A DNA stretch of 64,000 bases from Liolophura sinensis (GCF_032854445.1 NC_088305.1:8665717-8729716), one strand, 5' to 3'; shown: positions 35,001-41,760, numbered from the stretch's first letter. A program made the numbers and translations. The notes: generated by a model not told the origin, from the sequence alone.

Positions 35001-36041
35001 TGGCTTGACATTTGATGATAAAAACATGTACACACAAATATTAATAAAGATGCAATCAGTGGAGCAGCGGGCAGACTACACGTAGAGACATATCATTCTA
35101 CATGTATTTCATACAACGAACTTTGAATAATCACAAAAGCTTTATCAATAAAATGATACATGTAAGTACTTTGTAATGTCCCCTCTTACTGTAGGTTTCA
35201 ATGATAAAAAACAATTAATCAAACATCACAAAAAGAAACAAAAAAAAAAACTTGCAACTGGCCCGATAAGGTTTAAGAATAATTCAGAATCAAGCAAAAT
35301 TTGTCAGTTTCAAAATGATACGTGTAATCATGCCATAAAAGAAATTTTCACAGTGGTGATCAGTCTTATACATGTACACGTATGTTGTACTCGACACTGG
35401 ATGCCAGGGGAAAATCACGGACCTTCAAATGGCAGGGTGGGAAGGTTTGGCAGCAACCTGCAGATGGTCGTGGGTTTCCCCCAGGCTCTGCTTGGTTTCA
35501 TCCCACCATAATGCCAGTTGCCGTCGTATAAGTGAAATATTCTTGATTACAGCGTAAAACACCAATCAAAGAAATACATAAATCAAAAGGCAGGTTCCTG
35601 GTGAATTTTCTCCATGTAACATGTAAAGTACACAAAAACATCTACATCTATACCATACTGGTGAGAAAAAATGTGGCCTGTTACAAAACAAAGGACTACC
35701 CAAATGGCCCATAATAGCCGTCAACCAAATAGCAAATAGTCACCCAGGCTGCATGAAAAATTGAAACAGAAAGTTAACCATTCCTGGGCTCAACACCACA
35801 GTGTATACATGAAATTGATAATATCAACAAATCCTACAATATATACATACATGTCCTGCTTGCGAGGCTTGTTTTGTGTTAGTTTCAGCTGCTGGTTCAA
35901 TTTGGTTTTTTCCTCCATGGACAGTTGGGATAGACGAGATGGCAGAGATCGAAATGTCTCATGGATACCCTCTGGGCCTCCCTTGTCAGTCATCTCCCTT
36001 GAGGCCAGAGGCCACTCCGCACAAAGCGGTGAACCCTTCAT
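7904..36041 (-). CDS. MAP3K14: NIK/MAP3K14-like protein kinase, whole gene (17 coding exons)
   Basis: Serine/threonine kinase that in vertebrates activates IKK-alpha and noncanonical NF-kB signalling in the cytoplasm. Coding exons, in transcript order, are 36041-35851, 33940-33291, 32164-31445, 30972-30803, 30231-30133, 28064-27894, 26223-25264, 24777-24634, 23867-23738, 23012-22869, 22363-22095, 19463-19310, 18672-17599, 17037-16952, 11748-11655, 9744-9626 and 8077-7904. Every junction is GT-AG and every phase matches, giving 5,349 nt and 1,782 residues. The kinase domain covers about residues 1003-1262: glycine loop GRGVTG, Lys1034, catalytic HED 1122-1124, DFG 1145-1147. The last two exons match the C-terminal domain of vertebrate NIK, which separates it from MAP3K8. 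It is about twice the length of human NIK because of the N-terminal half. The start is the first ATG of the predicted spliced mRNA, in frame; an upstream start on an unseen exon remains possible. Family assignment is strong; exact orthology is inferred. Confidence 0.88.
8317..9236. repeat. 49-bp minisatellite, about 19 copies
   Basis: Unit of about 49 bases with the fixed parts ATCAGATCTCCAAAGGGCTC and TATAGTAACAGTACACAAAC. Variants recur about 391 bases apart (8321 and 8712), hinting at eight-unit blocks. It lies in the kinase intron between exons 16 and 17. Confidence 0.92.
9626..9744 (-). CDS. MAP3K14: NIK-like kinase, coding exon 16 (C-terminal domain, first half)
   Basis: A 119-nt exon encoding a beta-strand-like segment (LIAQVRIRDVNTEWRDVIVD) that aligns with the start of the NIK C-terminal domain. 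Acceptor ATTTCAG, donor ACC|GTAAGT. Phase 1 in, phase 0 out. Confidence 0.85.
10237..10334 (-). mobile_element. SINE family 1 fragment
   Basis: Reverse-oriented 3' part with GTTTTACGCTGTACTGAAGA and a degraded body. Intronic. Confidence 0.65.
10629..10800. repeat. 27-bp minisatellite, about 6 copies
   Basis: Unit with CCCACAGCATTTGGTGAGGT and GCATGTT. Because 27 is a multiple of three, several frames stay open; these are not genes. In the intron between kinase exons 15 and 16. Confidence 0.92.
11655..11748 (-). CDS. MAP3K14: NIK-like kinase, coding exon 15
   Basis: A 94-nt exon encoding an acidic, leucine-containing segment (EEDDIMQTVLLETSLEDMQ), phase 0 in and phase 1 out. Acceptor TTTTACAG, donor ACG|GTAAAA. 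It may correspond to the acidic helical stretch before the C-terminal domain of vertebrate NIK; this is inference. Confidence 0.78.
11808..12035 (-). mobile_element. SINE family 1 copy, head missing
   Basis: Tail, body and CCAGCATGAGCTGGACTTGA block in reverse orientation. It ends at GGTGAGAGGAG before the tRNA-like head. Confidence 0.85.
12127..12300 (-). mobile_element. SINE family 1 copy, internally deleted
   Basis: Reverse tail, shortened body and a remnant of the head (GTGAGAGGC, GGCCATTGC). About 90 bases from the previous copy. Confidence 0.75.
13443..15904 (-). pseudogene. Broken hAT-type (ZNF862-like) transposase
   Basis: Pieces of one protein lie in order on the minus strand. 15720-15207 has a CRICREFG zinc-finger-like start and ends DGSAD before an in-frame TAG at 15204-15206. 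15200-14820 includes ATDGPSVMKNF. 14505-14022 and 14010-13683 give YYGKEELTILSEHF. 13650-13443 holds the C-terminal dimerisation motif AFVERSYSVMNRVKSDRRSR, typical of hAT elements. The frames are shifted and stopped, and a SINE (14511-14787) splits the middle. It lies in the kinase intron between exons 14 and 15, so it is not an exon of that gene. Certainly not functional as it stands. Confidence 0.75.
14511..14787 (+). mobile_element. Full-length SINE family 1 inside the hAT relic
   Basis: Complete head, body and (AAAT)n tail with a perfect 11-bp target-site duplication, CAATAGTTCAC, at 14500-14510 and 14788-14798. It splits the transposase pseudogene, so it inserted later. Confidence 0.95.
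16388..16500 (+). mobile_element. SINE family 1, 3' fragment
   Basis: CTCACCATAATGCTG, GCGAAATATTCTTGAGTAC and AATAAATAAATAAAT remain. The 5' half is gone. Confidence 0.8.
16552..16962. repeat. 64-bp minisatellite reaching kinase exon 14
   Basis: About five units of CAACAGATCAAATTATAACC, CCACCTAATTATCACTTCAC and CTGGCTATCAACTCAACCAG. The last, diverged unit covers the donor of exon 14 at 16952. Confidence 0.88.
16952..17037 (-). CDS. MAP3K14: NIK-like kinase, coding exon 14
   Basis: An 86-nt exon encoding FEGLMREPHSHTTGMMDLAQ and a short end, SLCSDNE. Acceptor TGGCACAG, donor GAG|GTGAGC. Phase 1 in and phase 0 out fit both neighbours. Its donor sits at the edge of the 64-bp minisatellite at 16552-16962. 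Confidence 0.8.
17385..17512 (-). mobile_element. tRNA-like SINE head fragment
   Basis: The reverse complement reads GGCAGTGATCTAGTGGTTAG, GCGTTCGCCTTTCACC and a B-box-like GGTTCAAACCC. The spacing fits a tRNA-derived SINE head. It is not a functional tRNA: no clean acceptor stem. Confidence 0.55.
17599..18672 (-). CDS. MAP3K14: NIK-like kinase, coding exon 13 (Ser/Thr/Pro-rich linker)
   Basis: A 1,074-nt exon, phase 1 at both ends, encoding a long low-complexity linker rich in Ser, Thr, Pro and Asn between the kinase and the C-terminal domain. It has many SP/TP sites and a His/Pro-rich stretch (PNVPMHPGGQHGRLPGLH). Acceptor TCAACAG, donor AAAG|GTGGGT. The plus-strand open frames here are shadows. 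GC content is higher than in the flanking introns, as expected for coding DNA. Confidence 0.88.
19310..19463 (-). CDS. MAP3K14: NIK-like kinase, coding exon 12 (kinase C-lobe end)
   Basis: A 154-nt exon encoding the last helices of the kinase domain, including SKNSPPLEDMP and the SRPYAHELL segment corresponding to the conserved arginine of subdomain XI. Phase 0 in, phase 1 out at GCAG|GTAATG. Confidence 0.9.
20271..20404. repeat. Small palindromic element
   Basis: The ends CTGGGGTCAGTTTCATGAAG and its near reverse complement enclose two TTAGCTAAGT motifs. Intronic, probably a MITE. A diverged cousin may be at 24450-24586. Confidence 0.5.
20449..20662. repeat. 42-bp minisatellite, 5 copies
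   Basis: Units of CTTCTAAAAAAGTAACCAGT and TGCCTACACCTATCCTAATT, almost identical, so recently amplified. Intronic. Confidence 0.93.
20672..20800 (-). mobile_element. MITE family A, partial copy
   Basis: CAACCTTTTCAAC, then GAAACATCCTTGG and GAAGCTTGCATCTTTAATG, the interior in the opposite orientation to the 40-kb copy. Confidence 0.5.
20940..21315 (+). repeat. SINE-like family 3, copy 1
   Basis: About 370 bases shared with 59466-59862. It contains GAGTGGTGTAGTGGTATTAA, resembling an A-box-bearing tRNA head, and ends ACACGTAAATATAAC. The B-box-like site is worn here. Confidence 0.6.
21605..21770 (-). mobile_element. SINE family 1, head missing
   Basis: Reverse (ATTT)n tail, GTTTTACGCCGTACTCAAGA and the body to GACCTTCCCACG. 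Intronic. Confidence 0.88.
21780..21900 (+). repeat. Dispersed repeat family B, partial copy
   Basis: AAGATATGAGCTCTGTAGAA, GTGAGAAAAGAGAAAC, GTATTCCTGTTACAATT, AGCAGACCAGATGTAGTG. Confidence 0.55.
22095..22363 (-). CDS. MAP3K14: NIK-like kinase, coding exon 11 (DFG and activation segment)
   Basis: A 269-nt exon encoding ADNILL, the DFG motif (VVADFGLARKV), the activation segment, an SPE in place of APE (QTQWSPEKAASLG), the SDVW motif and the NGQPPW motif typical of NIK. Phase 1 in and phase 0 out. The metal-binding residues are present, so an active kinase is likely. Confidence 0.92.
22869..23012 (-). CDS. MAP3K14: NIK-like kinase, coding exon 10 (catalytic loop)
   Basis: A 144-nt exon ending in the catalytic loop VLHEDLK; the next exon continues with ADNILL. 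The usual HRD arginine is replaced by Glu, while vertebrate NIK has Gly there, so both are non-RD kinases. The catalytic Asp (1124) and Lys (1126) are kept. Acceptor TGTCTAG, donor AAAG|GTAAGT. Confidence 0.9.
23415..23496 (-). mobile_element. tRNA-like SINE head fragment
   Basis: The reverse complement reads CGGTGGCCTAATCGTTAGAG, CGTCTGCATTGAAGTCAGGA and GATCAAACCTGGGTCGGG. Pol-III A and B boxes are recognisable. Confidence 0.55.
23738..23867 (-). CDS. MAP3K14: NIK-like kinase, coding exon 9 (alpha-C helix and hinge)
   Basis: A 130-nt exon encoding the alpha-C region (QEDELLIWSNLDHSNIVQLY) and the hinge (YILAEFIDG). Phase 0 in, phase 1 out at GATG|GTGAGC. The match to the NIK pattern of helix, PLYGA-like strand and hinge is good. 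Confidence 0.9.
24450..24586. repeat. Imperfect palindrome related in pattern to 20271-20404
   Basis: GGTCTGTTCTACAAAG and TCTATAGAACTCC form the ends, with TTGTCATGGTGAC and GTTGTCATGAAAA inside. It lies just downstream of kinase exon 8. Confidence 0.35.
24634..24777 (-). CDS. MAP3K14: NIK-like kinase, coding exon 8 (kinase N-lobe start)
   Basis: A 48-codon exon in phase 0. It holds a lead-in (YQEDVQWQKITQLGRG) resembling the segment before the glycine loop of vertebrate NIK, the loop GRGVTG, and CIKE, whose Lys1034 is the expected ATP-binding lysine. The donor is GAG|GTTAGC. Reading through this donor gives a non-kinase tail, which supports splicing here. Confidence 0.88.
25264..26223 (-). 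CDS. MAP3K14: NIK-like kinase, coding exon 7 (Cys-rich helical region)
   Basis: A 960-nt exon, phase 0 at both ends, encoding residues 668-987 just before the kinase domain. Its first 95 or so residues hold eleven cysteines, including CLFC (703-706), CMTC (727-730) and a CC pair, and alternate in a way that suggests helices. The middle is Ser/Thr/Pro-rich. The last part (RLRNIVEHWTHVKKMWWEGE) again looks helical and may lead into the kinase N-lobe. I recognise no named domain here and recall no counterpart in vertebrate NIK. Confidence 0.85.
26936..27114. repeat. Inverted repeat, ~75-bp arms
   Basis: 26936-27011 and 27036-27114 are imperfect reverse complements sharing GATGGGTCTT, GGATAAATTTGT and GATATGCA-type blocks, separated by about 25 bases. 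It lies in the kinase intron between exons 6 and 7. Likely a MITE remnant. Confidence 0.6.
27185..27440 (-). mobile_element. SINE family 1 copy
   Basis: Near full length in reverse, ending in a degraded tRNA-like head (CAGGGAGGCCCC). Confidence 0.85.
27548..27792 (-). mobile_element. SINE family 1 copy, diverged
   Basis: Reverse copy with many substitutions: CTCAAAAATATTTCACTTAT and CCAGCATGAGCTGGATTTGA are clear. It ends about 100 bases before kinase exon 6. Confidence 0.8.
27894..28064 (-). CDS. MAP3K14: NIK-like kinase, coding exon 6
   Basis: A 57-codon exon, phase 0 at both ends, between acceptor TTTCTACAG and donor CAA|GTGAGT. It encodes a polar segment with NYKWFRKKPDEDRG in the middle and a more hydrophobic end (EVLGLLSNGVPNIQ). 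No domain is recognised. Confidence 0.75.
28365..28550 (-). repeat. Dispersed repeat family B
   Basis: Same orientation as the 41.5-kb copy: CAGGAATATTCAGTTTC, TCTCACATGG, GAACAACATACTCATATCAT. Confidence 0.6.
28596..28825 (-). mobile_element. SINE family 1 copy
   Basis: Reverse tail, GAACATTTCACTTATATGAT, body and a degraded head. Confidence 0.8.
29741..30004. repeat. 86-bp tandem repeat, 3 copies
   Basis: AACAGTGAAAAACGCCACAC, GACTGGCTTGGCTTGGCTAG and CACCACTGTTTCTGCATAAT recur. The copies differ mainly in the number of TTGGC/TAGGC pentamers. In the intron between kinase exons 5 and 6. Confidence 0.92.
30133..30231 (-). CDS. MAP3K14: NIK-like kinase, coding exon 5 (Gly/Asp-rich)
   Basis: A 33-codon exon, phase 0 at both ends, made almost entirely of Gly, Asp, Arg and Asn (for example GDGDRNGGDDNRDGDD). 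Acceptor TGTGCAG and donor AAA|GTGAGT are clear. Being in frame at both ends, it could be skipped without a frameshift. Confidence 0.7.
30803..30972 (-). CDS. MAP3K14: NIK-like kinase, coding exon 4
   Basis: A 170-nt exon (acceptor TTCCTAG, donor AAG|GTAAGA) encoding an Arg-rich start, RLKRYRYMDLRRQ, and then a Gly/Ser-rich stretch. Phase 1 in and phase 0 out, consistent with its neighbours. Low complexity gives little functional information. Confidence 0.75.
31445..32164 (-). CDS. MAP3K14: NIK-like kinase, coding exon 3 (EQP-repeat exon)
   Basis: A 720-nt exon encoding about residues 281-521. It contains four or so diverged repeats of roughly 35-40 residues built on a Glu-Gln-Pro core (EPEQPI, SEQPMT, EPEQPI, AEQPMK, HEQPIN). 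A basic Lys-rich segment follows, then a perfect peptide duplication of NNRVRRQSPRVIF. The exon ends in phase 1 at AAAAG|GTAAGG. The repeats suggest a fast-evolving scaffold or linker. Binding partners cannot be read from the sequence. Confidence 0.8.
32545..32945 (+). mobile_element. MITE family A, copy split by a SINE
   Basis: Left half TCAACCTTTTCAAACCC to about 32600; right half GAATGTTTCCAAACTTC to GGAAAGGTTACAGAATTAGG. The SINE at 32602-32790 sits between the halves. Confidence 0.55.
32602..32790 (-). mobile_element. SINE family 1, inserted in a MITE
   Basis: Reverse tail and body up to AGCCAGCATGAGCTGG. Flanked on both sides by halves of the MITE 32545-32945. Confidence 0.88.
32984..33215 (-). 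mobile_element. SINE family 1 copy, diverged
   Basis: Reverse tail, TTGGTGTTTTACGCCACACT, a shortened body and a remnant head (GCTAGCATGGTAACCACTAG). It ends about 75 bases before kinase exon 2. Confidence 0.8.
33291..33940 (-). CDS. MAP3K14: NIK-like kinase, coding exon 2
   Basis: A 650-nt exon between acceptor CATTGTAG and donor CAG|GTAAGG, entering in phase 2 and leaving in phase 1. The first half is charged and likely disordered. The second half, around GYSQPALFQLLVRLAESG, looks helical. No known domain is recognised. The frame is open across the whole exon and continues into exon 3. Confidence 0.78.
34441..34880. mobile_element. AT-rich foldback element
   Basis: About 34485-34535 (TTTTTGTATGGTGGGTATTT, then GGGAC) recurs inverted at about 34795-34845, and the similarity continues outward into T-rich ends. 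No open frame. Probably a MITE. Confidence 0.55.
35428..35582 (+). mobile_element. SINE family 1, 5'-truncated
   Basis: GGGAAGGTTTGGCAGCAACC onwards to the tail. The plus-strand open frames here are read from this element. Confidence 0.85.
35851..36041 (-). CDS. MAP3K14: NIK-like kinase, coding exon 1 (start codon exon)
   Basis: The exon probably begins at 36085, after a pyrimidine-rich acceptor ending TTTGCAG; 36042-36085 would be 5'UTR. The first ATG (36041-36039, Met-Lys-Gly) opens the frame, and no ATG precedes it in this exon or in the proposed 5'UTR exon at 39381. It encodes a polar tail with a Gln/Lys-rich stretch. The donor is GTATGT and leaves phase 2, which fits the next exon. If an unseen coding exon exists upstream, the frame is also open through 36085. 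Confidence 0.7.
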
Positions 36042-36225
36042 GGGGAACGCAAGGCTATCACCTGTGAGTGTTGAAGTGCTGTCGCCTGCAAACATATCAG
36101 AGAAGCAATCGTTACTTGCATTTCTACCAAAAATTTACACAATTTAATTCAAATACACCTACAACATGTATTACATGTGCATGCAGGATAATTAGGCAGA
36201 GAATAATTCAATCCAATGCATCCGT

Positions 36226-36450
36226 TAAAGGGTCTCTGAGGCAGGGTGTTTAGCGTGCTAATGCAGTGCATGTACTCAGGAGCCTCTCGCCAAATCGGCC
36301 CATGTTGCCTTCCCCTCTAATCTTACGTGGGTCTGTGTCAGCAACCTGCAAACGGTCGTGGGTTCCTACGGATTCCTCCCACCCATAATGCTCAGGGCAC
36401 TCTTGTATGTATATGTGAAATATCACATTGAGTATGATGTAAAACACAGA
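36226..36450 (+). mobile_element. SINE family 1 copy, old
   Basis: Degenerate head (TTAGCGTGCTAATGCAGTGC), CAGGAGCCTCTCGCC, a shortened body and a decayed tail. Confidence 0.7.
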
Positions 36451-37194
36451 ACAAACACTTATAAAATTGTTCAACAAACACACATGAAGTGCCCCATCTC
36501 AGTCACTGCTTAAATAGTACATGTACCTGTTGTACACATAGTCTTCTGGGCATGATAACATGTCCTCACAGTAAGCCTTACAACTGACTCTGTAGCTGAT
36601 TTTTTGTTTCAGAAGAGTTTTGTGCACACAAACATAAGGGCATCAAAACGTGACAGTTTTAATTACACGAATGTACTTGACCTAAACAGTACATGTAAAC
36701 ATCACGAAACATGAATATTACATAGTAATTGTGTGTACGTGTACAATTTGTCCAAAATTACACTCAACTTATATCCACACACTGTAAACATGAATGACCT
36801 TTTCCAGGAAATGGAAACTCATTTGTTCTAAAAATTCTAAAAAAACACTGTTTACAGTGTTTGGTCTTTTTCTGCACTCCAATCCGCTCCCCCTTCCGAC
36901 CCCCACCCCCCACCCCAAAACTTTTTCCTCTAATTCCTTATCAGAAATCAGATATAACAAATAAAACAATTCTCATAGATAATTTCATAGATAAGTGAGT
37001 TCCCCCTAAATTACTTGTTCAGGAATAGACATGTAAACATGCAAATTAACCACAAATTATTCACAAATGCAATAAATACATACAGTATAGTTGTTCACTT
37101 CCTCCACTCAATAATGGCTGACTGTAAAGCTCAGTTTCTAAAACTGTTTTAACCTAGGCATCATTAATCCATGGTACCTGCATGCACCCTGATT

Positions 37195-37400
37195 CTTCTA
37201 AAATTTGAGACAGATATTAGTAGTGTTGAAAGTAAAATATTACATTTCTTTACCAGTCTTTTGGAAAGATAAAGATATGAATAAGTTGATCAATAGATGG
37301 CTTAACCAAGTGAGAAAAAAAGAAACTCAATATTCCTGCAAGATTGTATATATTGGCTAAATGAGCAGACCAGGAGTCACAAAAATTTAGAAGAAATAGG
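37195..37400 (+). repeat. Dispersed repeat family B, inverted copy
   Basis: GTGTTGAAAGTAAAATATTA, AAGATATGAATAAGTTGATC, GTGAGAAAAAAAG and GCAGACCAGGAGTCACAAA. Contains a short TATATA. Confidence 0.6.
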
Positions 37401-38639
37401 GCATACATGTACATGCACATGTGCATGTGTAAGAACACAAAGAGGATTAAGCAGAAACTACAAATCATACACATGTAAAGTTTTTACTTTTTAATGATTT
37501 ATTTGATTTGTTGTTAAAGGCTGAGACAGCACCTGGCTATAACATATTTCTGTCGAAAGCAGGATTCTCCAGCTTTCTAAAAAGTATCATACTTATTTTA
37601 ACGAGATTTCACTGAATAACATGTAGAAAAAAAGGTCAATACTGCACAAATGGCTGGTGTGAATCGAGGCAGGCAGCTTGAGATTTTATCCAGTCAAACA
37701 AGTTGTTATCAGATTGCGCGGCTGAATCTGTGACATAGCCTTTACCCATTCACTCCATGAAGTCACATAGGGTAACACAGAACCACTGAGTAAGACATCA
37801 TTTTAAGACCGTTTACACCGATTTAGAACATGCACATTTAGCTTGACACAATAGAGAAAAAAATCTAAGTTATAGCACCAAAAGTAATATTTTAAGACCT
37901 CTAAAAATGCATTTTGAGGTAAAATGACAACAGGCAACTATAATGTCCACAGAACAAGGTGTAAACTGTCTCAACAGAGAACAAGGTGTAAAATGAGAAC
38001 CAGGTGTTGTATCTTCAACATGCTTGTCCATCTTCCCAAGCATAATCAGAAAGCACGAAGAGCTAGCACTAGTTATTGCAAAGAACACAACAATATTTTT
38101 ATTTAACTCCTCAAACTTTTGACATTTCATGGCTACTTATGCACCTTTGGAGGCACAAACTACACGTGCATTAGCCACCTTGGTTAGGTTGTCCAATGTC
38201 AAGGTTTCACCAAATTTATCTGTCTATGTGTAGAATAGTGCCATCAGAATACAACTGAATAGAAAAAAAAAATATTTAACACATACAAAAAGATTGAAGA
38301 ATTACACACTACATGTACATGTATGTCACACGAAAAAATCATGATAAGTGTTATAAGCCACATACATGTATGTGTAGTTAAGTATCTTTCACATACAGGA
38401 TTGTACAATACACAACACTATCAGAATTTCTGGAATTGATACCTCTGATAAAAATGTTAGACGTCAGCTACAGTGACCTGGCAGCTAGAACAACCACTTG
38501 CACTCATGCTTGAGGATTATAACAAGAAATGTATTTATAAAAAAAAACCCAGTGTCTAAACAGTCCTGTTTAAGGCCCTTTTATTTGAGCAGCCCCATTT
38601 CCTCTGAATTCCTGTCACTACTCTCATGTTTATTAAAGT

Positions 38640-38700
38640 GTTGTATTTATCTATTTGATAGGTGTTTTGCACCGTACTCAAGAACATTTCATATGAAACC
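38640..38700 (-). mobile_element. SINE family 1, 3' fragment
   Basis: About 60 bases: TTTGATAGGTGTTTTGCACC and ACTCAAGAACATTTCA in reverse. Confidence 0.65.
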
Positions 38701-38899
38701 CAAACATGTGTCCAGAGACATGTAGCACTAACTTTCCATTTCACTGGGTGTAAACTTGATTGGTGAATCGACAGTTTTTGGCTAAAGCTTCTGATTCAAA
38801 CTCTGCTGCACAGAGAAAAATTACCTCTGCTAAATTTGACTTATCTACTTGATCTTTAGAACTCTTCCTCAGCTATATTTGGGTCATACATGTACTGTA

Positions 38900-39185
38900 A
38901 ATCTTTAACCTTTTCAACCGCAAAGGTAGTGTTTTAAGTGGAATTTGTGCAATTATTATTAAAATGACGTTAAAAATGATTTGTTTGTGTCTCTTAAGAC
39001 GCAAGCTTCATAAAAGATAATGAAGCTTGCTCACACTTCATAAAGGGTACAGTAAGTGAGGATTCGTTCGTCTCACTGAAGATGCAAGCTTCAGCATAAA
39101 AAAGTGAAAATTATTTCTCTACACCACACAGTTCTTTCAGGAGGTTTCAAAATATTGGTTTCAGAGGCAGAGGAAAAGACTGAAG
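38900..39185 (+). mobile_element. MITE family A, copy
   Basis: Left end TAACCTTTTCAACC, then TTTTAAGTGGAATTTGTGC, CTTCATAAA and CTTTCAGGAGGTTTC blocks shared with 40008-40200 and 42285-42490. The ends are inverted (AACCTTTTCAAC and GTTGAAAAGG) in the better-kept copies. It contains a small internal duplication of the AAGCTTCAT block. Confidence 0.6.
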
Positions 39186-39380
39186 ATTCAGGGTATGTAT
39201 ATTGTACATGCAGATTGTAAATATTAAAAGAACAGGTAAGTGTCAAACTTAAGTACCTGTACACCTTTAAACGCCTTTATGTCTGTACCTGTGTATGGTA
39301 CGGCATACACTTAAGTATGCCTACTAGACACATACATGTACATTCTTATGTAATGTGTACTATGAAAATGTAATACTTAC

Positions 39381-39532
39381 CCGTGCAGGCACCAGTATGT
39401 ACTAGCTGCTATCCCGTACCAAGTGAAATTTAACTTCTTGAGGTTTAGAATTAGACAATTTCACACCTGTGCCAAAAAATGGCGGACAGCGCAAAACACC
39501 AGTGGCAGGCTACAGCGCCACGCCTTATAAAC
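39381..39532 (-). promoter_or_regulatory. Proposed promoter and 5'UTR exon of the NIK-like gene
   Basis: Read on the minus strand, a TATA-like TTTATAAG lies at about 39525-39532. Thirty or so bases on is a GC-rich patch with a YY1-like CCGCCATTTT (39474-39485), and then an exon-like stretch ending at donor CACGG|GTAAGTATT (exon end 39381). The stretch has no ATG, so when joined to the exon at 36085 the first ATG is the in-frame one at 36041. This is inference from motifs; no other minus-strand candidate between 36.1 and 39.5 kb looked as good. Confidence 0.35.
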
Positions 39533-40007
39533 TGAGCAAAATAAAGTATGTCACATGGTCTGAAGCCTGACCTGGCTTCCTTACACTGTATGAAATAAAT
39601 GCTATAGCGCATGCTAAGTGCCTCGTTCAGACTTCCCCCAGTACTGCATTGACGAAAAGCCCTTGGAATTTACAATGTACAGCATAACCCAGTTAGGAAA
39701 GTAGGCCTATGGTTCAAGTATATAGCCTTTAAATATATACATTACATACATACATGTGGTGTAGTCCAAGGTGTTAACGTATGAGCTACAATGACTACAA
39801 TATTAAATCAAGAAGACGGCATGTAACTGTATACAGGCAGATGTAGACAATCAAATATCCATAATGCTAAATGATAACTTTGAGTTCATCAAGCACACTT
39901 GGCCAAAAAAAAAAAAAACAAAAAAAAAAACAGTTGAATTTGGCAATTGCTTATTAACAGTTTAATGGGATACATAATCTAGATATCATATATACACTGT
40001 AAATCTT

Positions 40008-40200
40008 CAACCTTTTCAACCATTAAAGCACTTTTTTTAAGAGGAATTAATACATACATTTATTATGAAAGTGATGATTAGCTCATCTCACTTAAGATGC
40101 AAACTTCGGCATAAAACAGTGAAAATTATTTCTCTCCACTCCAGAATGTTTCGAAATACTGGTCACAGAGGTCGTTGAAAAGGTTTTAAAATTAGGGTAT
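40008..40200 (+). mobile_element. MITE family A, best copy
   Basis: Inverted ends TTCAACCTTTTCAACC and GTTGAAAAGGTTTTAAAA with the shared interior. About 190 bases, no coding. Confidence 0.68.
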
Positions 40201-40913
40201 TCTTGAGGAACAACTTACTATATGACTGTAATTGTTTAGATAATGTACAAATTTTATTATGTCACAATTTCGAGTATTACATACATGTCTACATGCAGTA
40301 CAGCATGTACACTAATCAAACACACAGTATACATATTATATATCTACACATAAAATGTACATGTGGCATAATGAAAGGGACAAATATAAATTCCAACAAT
40401 TTCTGCCGTAAATGTATATAAACTGCCAATTTCATAAACATAATTGCAATATCAGCAGATCTAGAGGAAAGAATAAGTTGCTGACTAGGTAAGAAAGTCT
40501 GTTAATGAATATCCCCTTGCCAGACAAAAAAAAAACAAAACAAAAAAAACAATACAATAATGAATACTTACATGTAATTGTCAGATCTACAGGCTGTGAA
40601 GTGAATTCACAGGATAAAAGGCACACACCTATCTGTGCATGAACTTCCCTATAGAATGTGTACAGGGGATGTAGGCTATGAAAGGTGTATCTGCCAACAC
40701 TTACATCTACTTCTCAGAATTGACCTTGATGACACAGTCACATGACAACTGGGGTTCAGGCAAGGTCAAGGTCAGATGTTCAAAGCCTAGGGTGCTCATG
40801 ATTGGGTGAAAGCACCCATGTCACCATACTCGCCTGACCACTAATTGGTCGATCTAAGCTGGCAAGTTGCAACACCAAACAACATGTAGCTTTCCTGGTA
40901 ATGAAGATTTCAA

Positions 40914-40965
<52 letters not shown>
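40914..40965. repeat. (AT)n microsatellite
   Basis: About 25 uninterrupted AT units. Open frames translate as Tyr-Ile runs and are artefacts. Confidence 0.97.
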
Positions 40966-40971
<6 letters not shown>

Positions 40972-41479
40972 GATAAGGCCACGCCAATTTAGACTTGTTT
41001 CACAAGCAGAATAATCCATTTTTCAATGTTGTCAGAGGGCATGAAATAAAAATAAAACTTCAAAATAATCTAATTTGGAGGGAATGTAGACTGTGCAAGA
41101 GATATTTTCCTGTTGAAGGTATATCTACATGATTTAGGGCATTGAAAAAGAAACTGACAAAATAAAAAACTGGACTTTCAGTTTAATTTATTTTTTTGGA
41201 CAAGTCTTTATGAAGAGGATATGTACAGTGAGAGCCTGTATAAAACACTGAGATACAGCGAATACAGGTTAATGGATTCAATTTTTCACATTCTCTAGAA
41301 CTCTTTCCAACCTAAACTCCTACAATGTGCATGTACATGTATGTATATATACTGTATCTAATGTAGGACAGATAAGGTGTACATATACGTACCCTATCGG
41401 AATTGTGTTATCGGCCAGCTCCCGCAAGACACATCTACATGTACATCAGTATTATTTTCACCTTACAAGCACGCACATG

Positions 41480-41535
41480 TACAAATATCCCATTTCTTCT
41501 CAAATTTGGTGCACCTGGTCTCCTCAGTTTAGTCA

Positions 41536-41601
<66 letters not shown>

Positions 41602-41760
41602 TTCTAGCAGGAATACTGATTTTCTTTTTTCTCACATGGTAAGGTTAGACCATCTAATGAACAACATACTCATACCTTTACTTTTCCATAAGGCATGTAA
41701 TGAAATGTAATATTCCACTTTCAACACCACTAATACCCGTTCCAAATTTTAGCAGAATTA
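41480..41760 (-). repeat. Dispersed repeat family B containing a (TA)n tract
   Basis: AGCAGGAATACTGATTTTC, TTCTCACATGGT, GAACAACATACTCATA and GTAATATTCCACTTTCAACA are shared with copies at 28365-28550, 37195-37400 (inverted) and 21780-21900 (inverted). The (TA)n at 41537-41596 lies where the 37-kb copy has only TATATA. Confidence 0.65.
41537..41596. repeat. (TA)n microsatellite
   Basis: About 30 TA units inside a family B repeat. Confidence 0.97.

Noticed and set aside
41327..41710. Frames with long Tyr-Ile runs
   Set aside because: Translation of (TA)n microsatellites.
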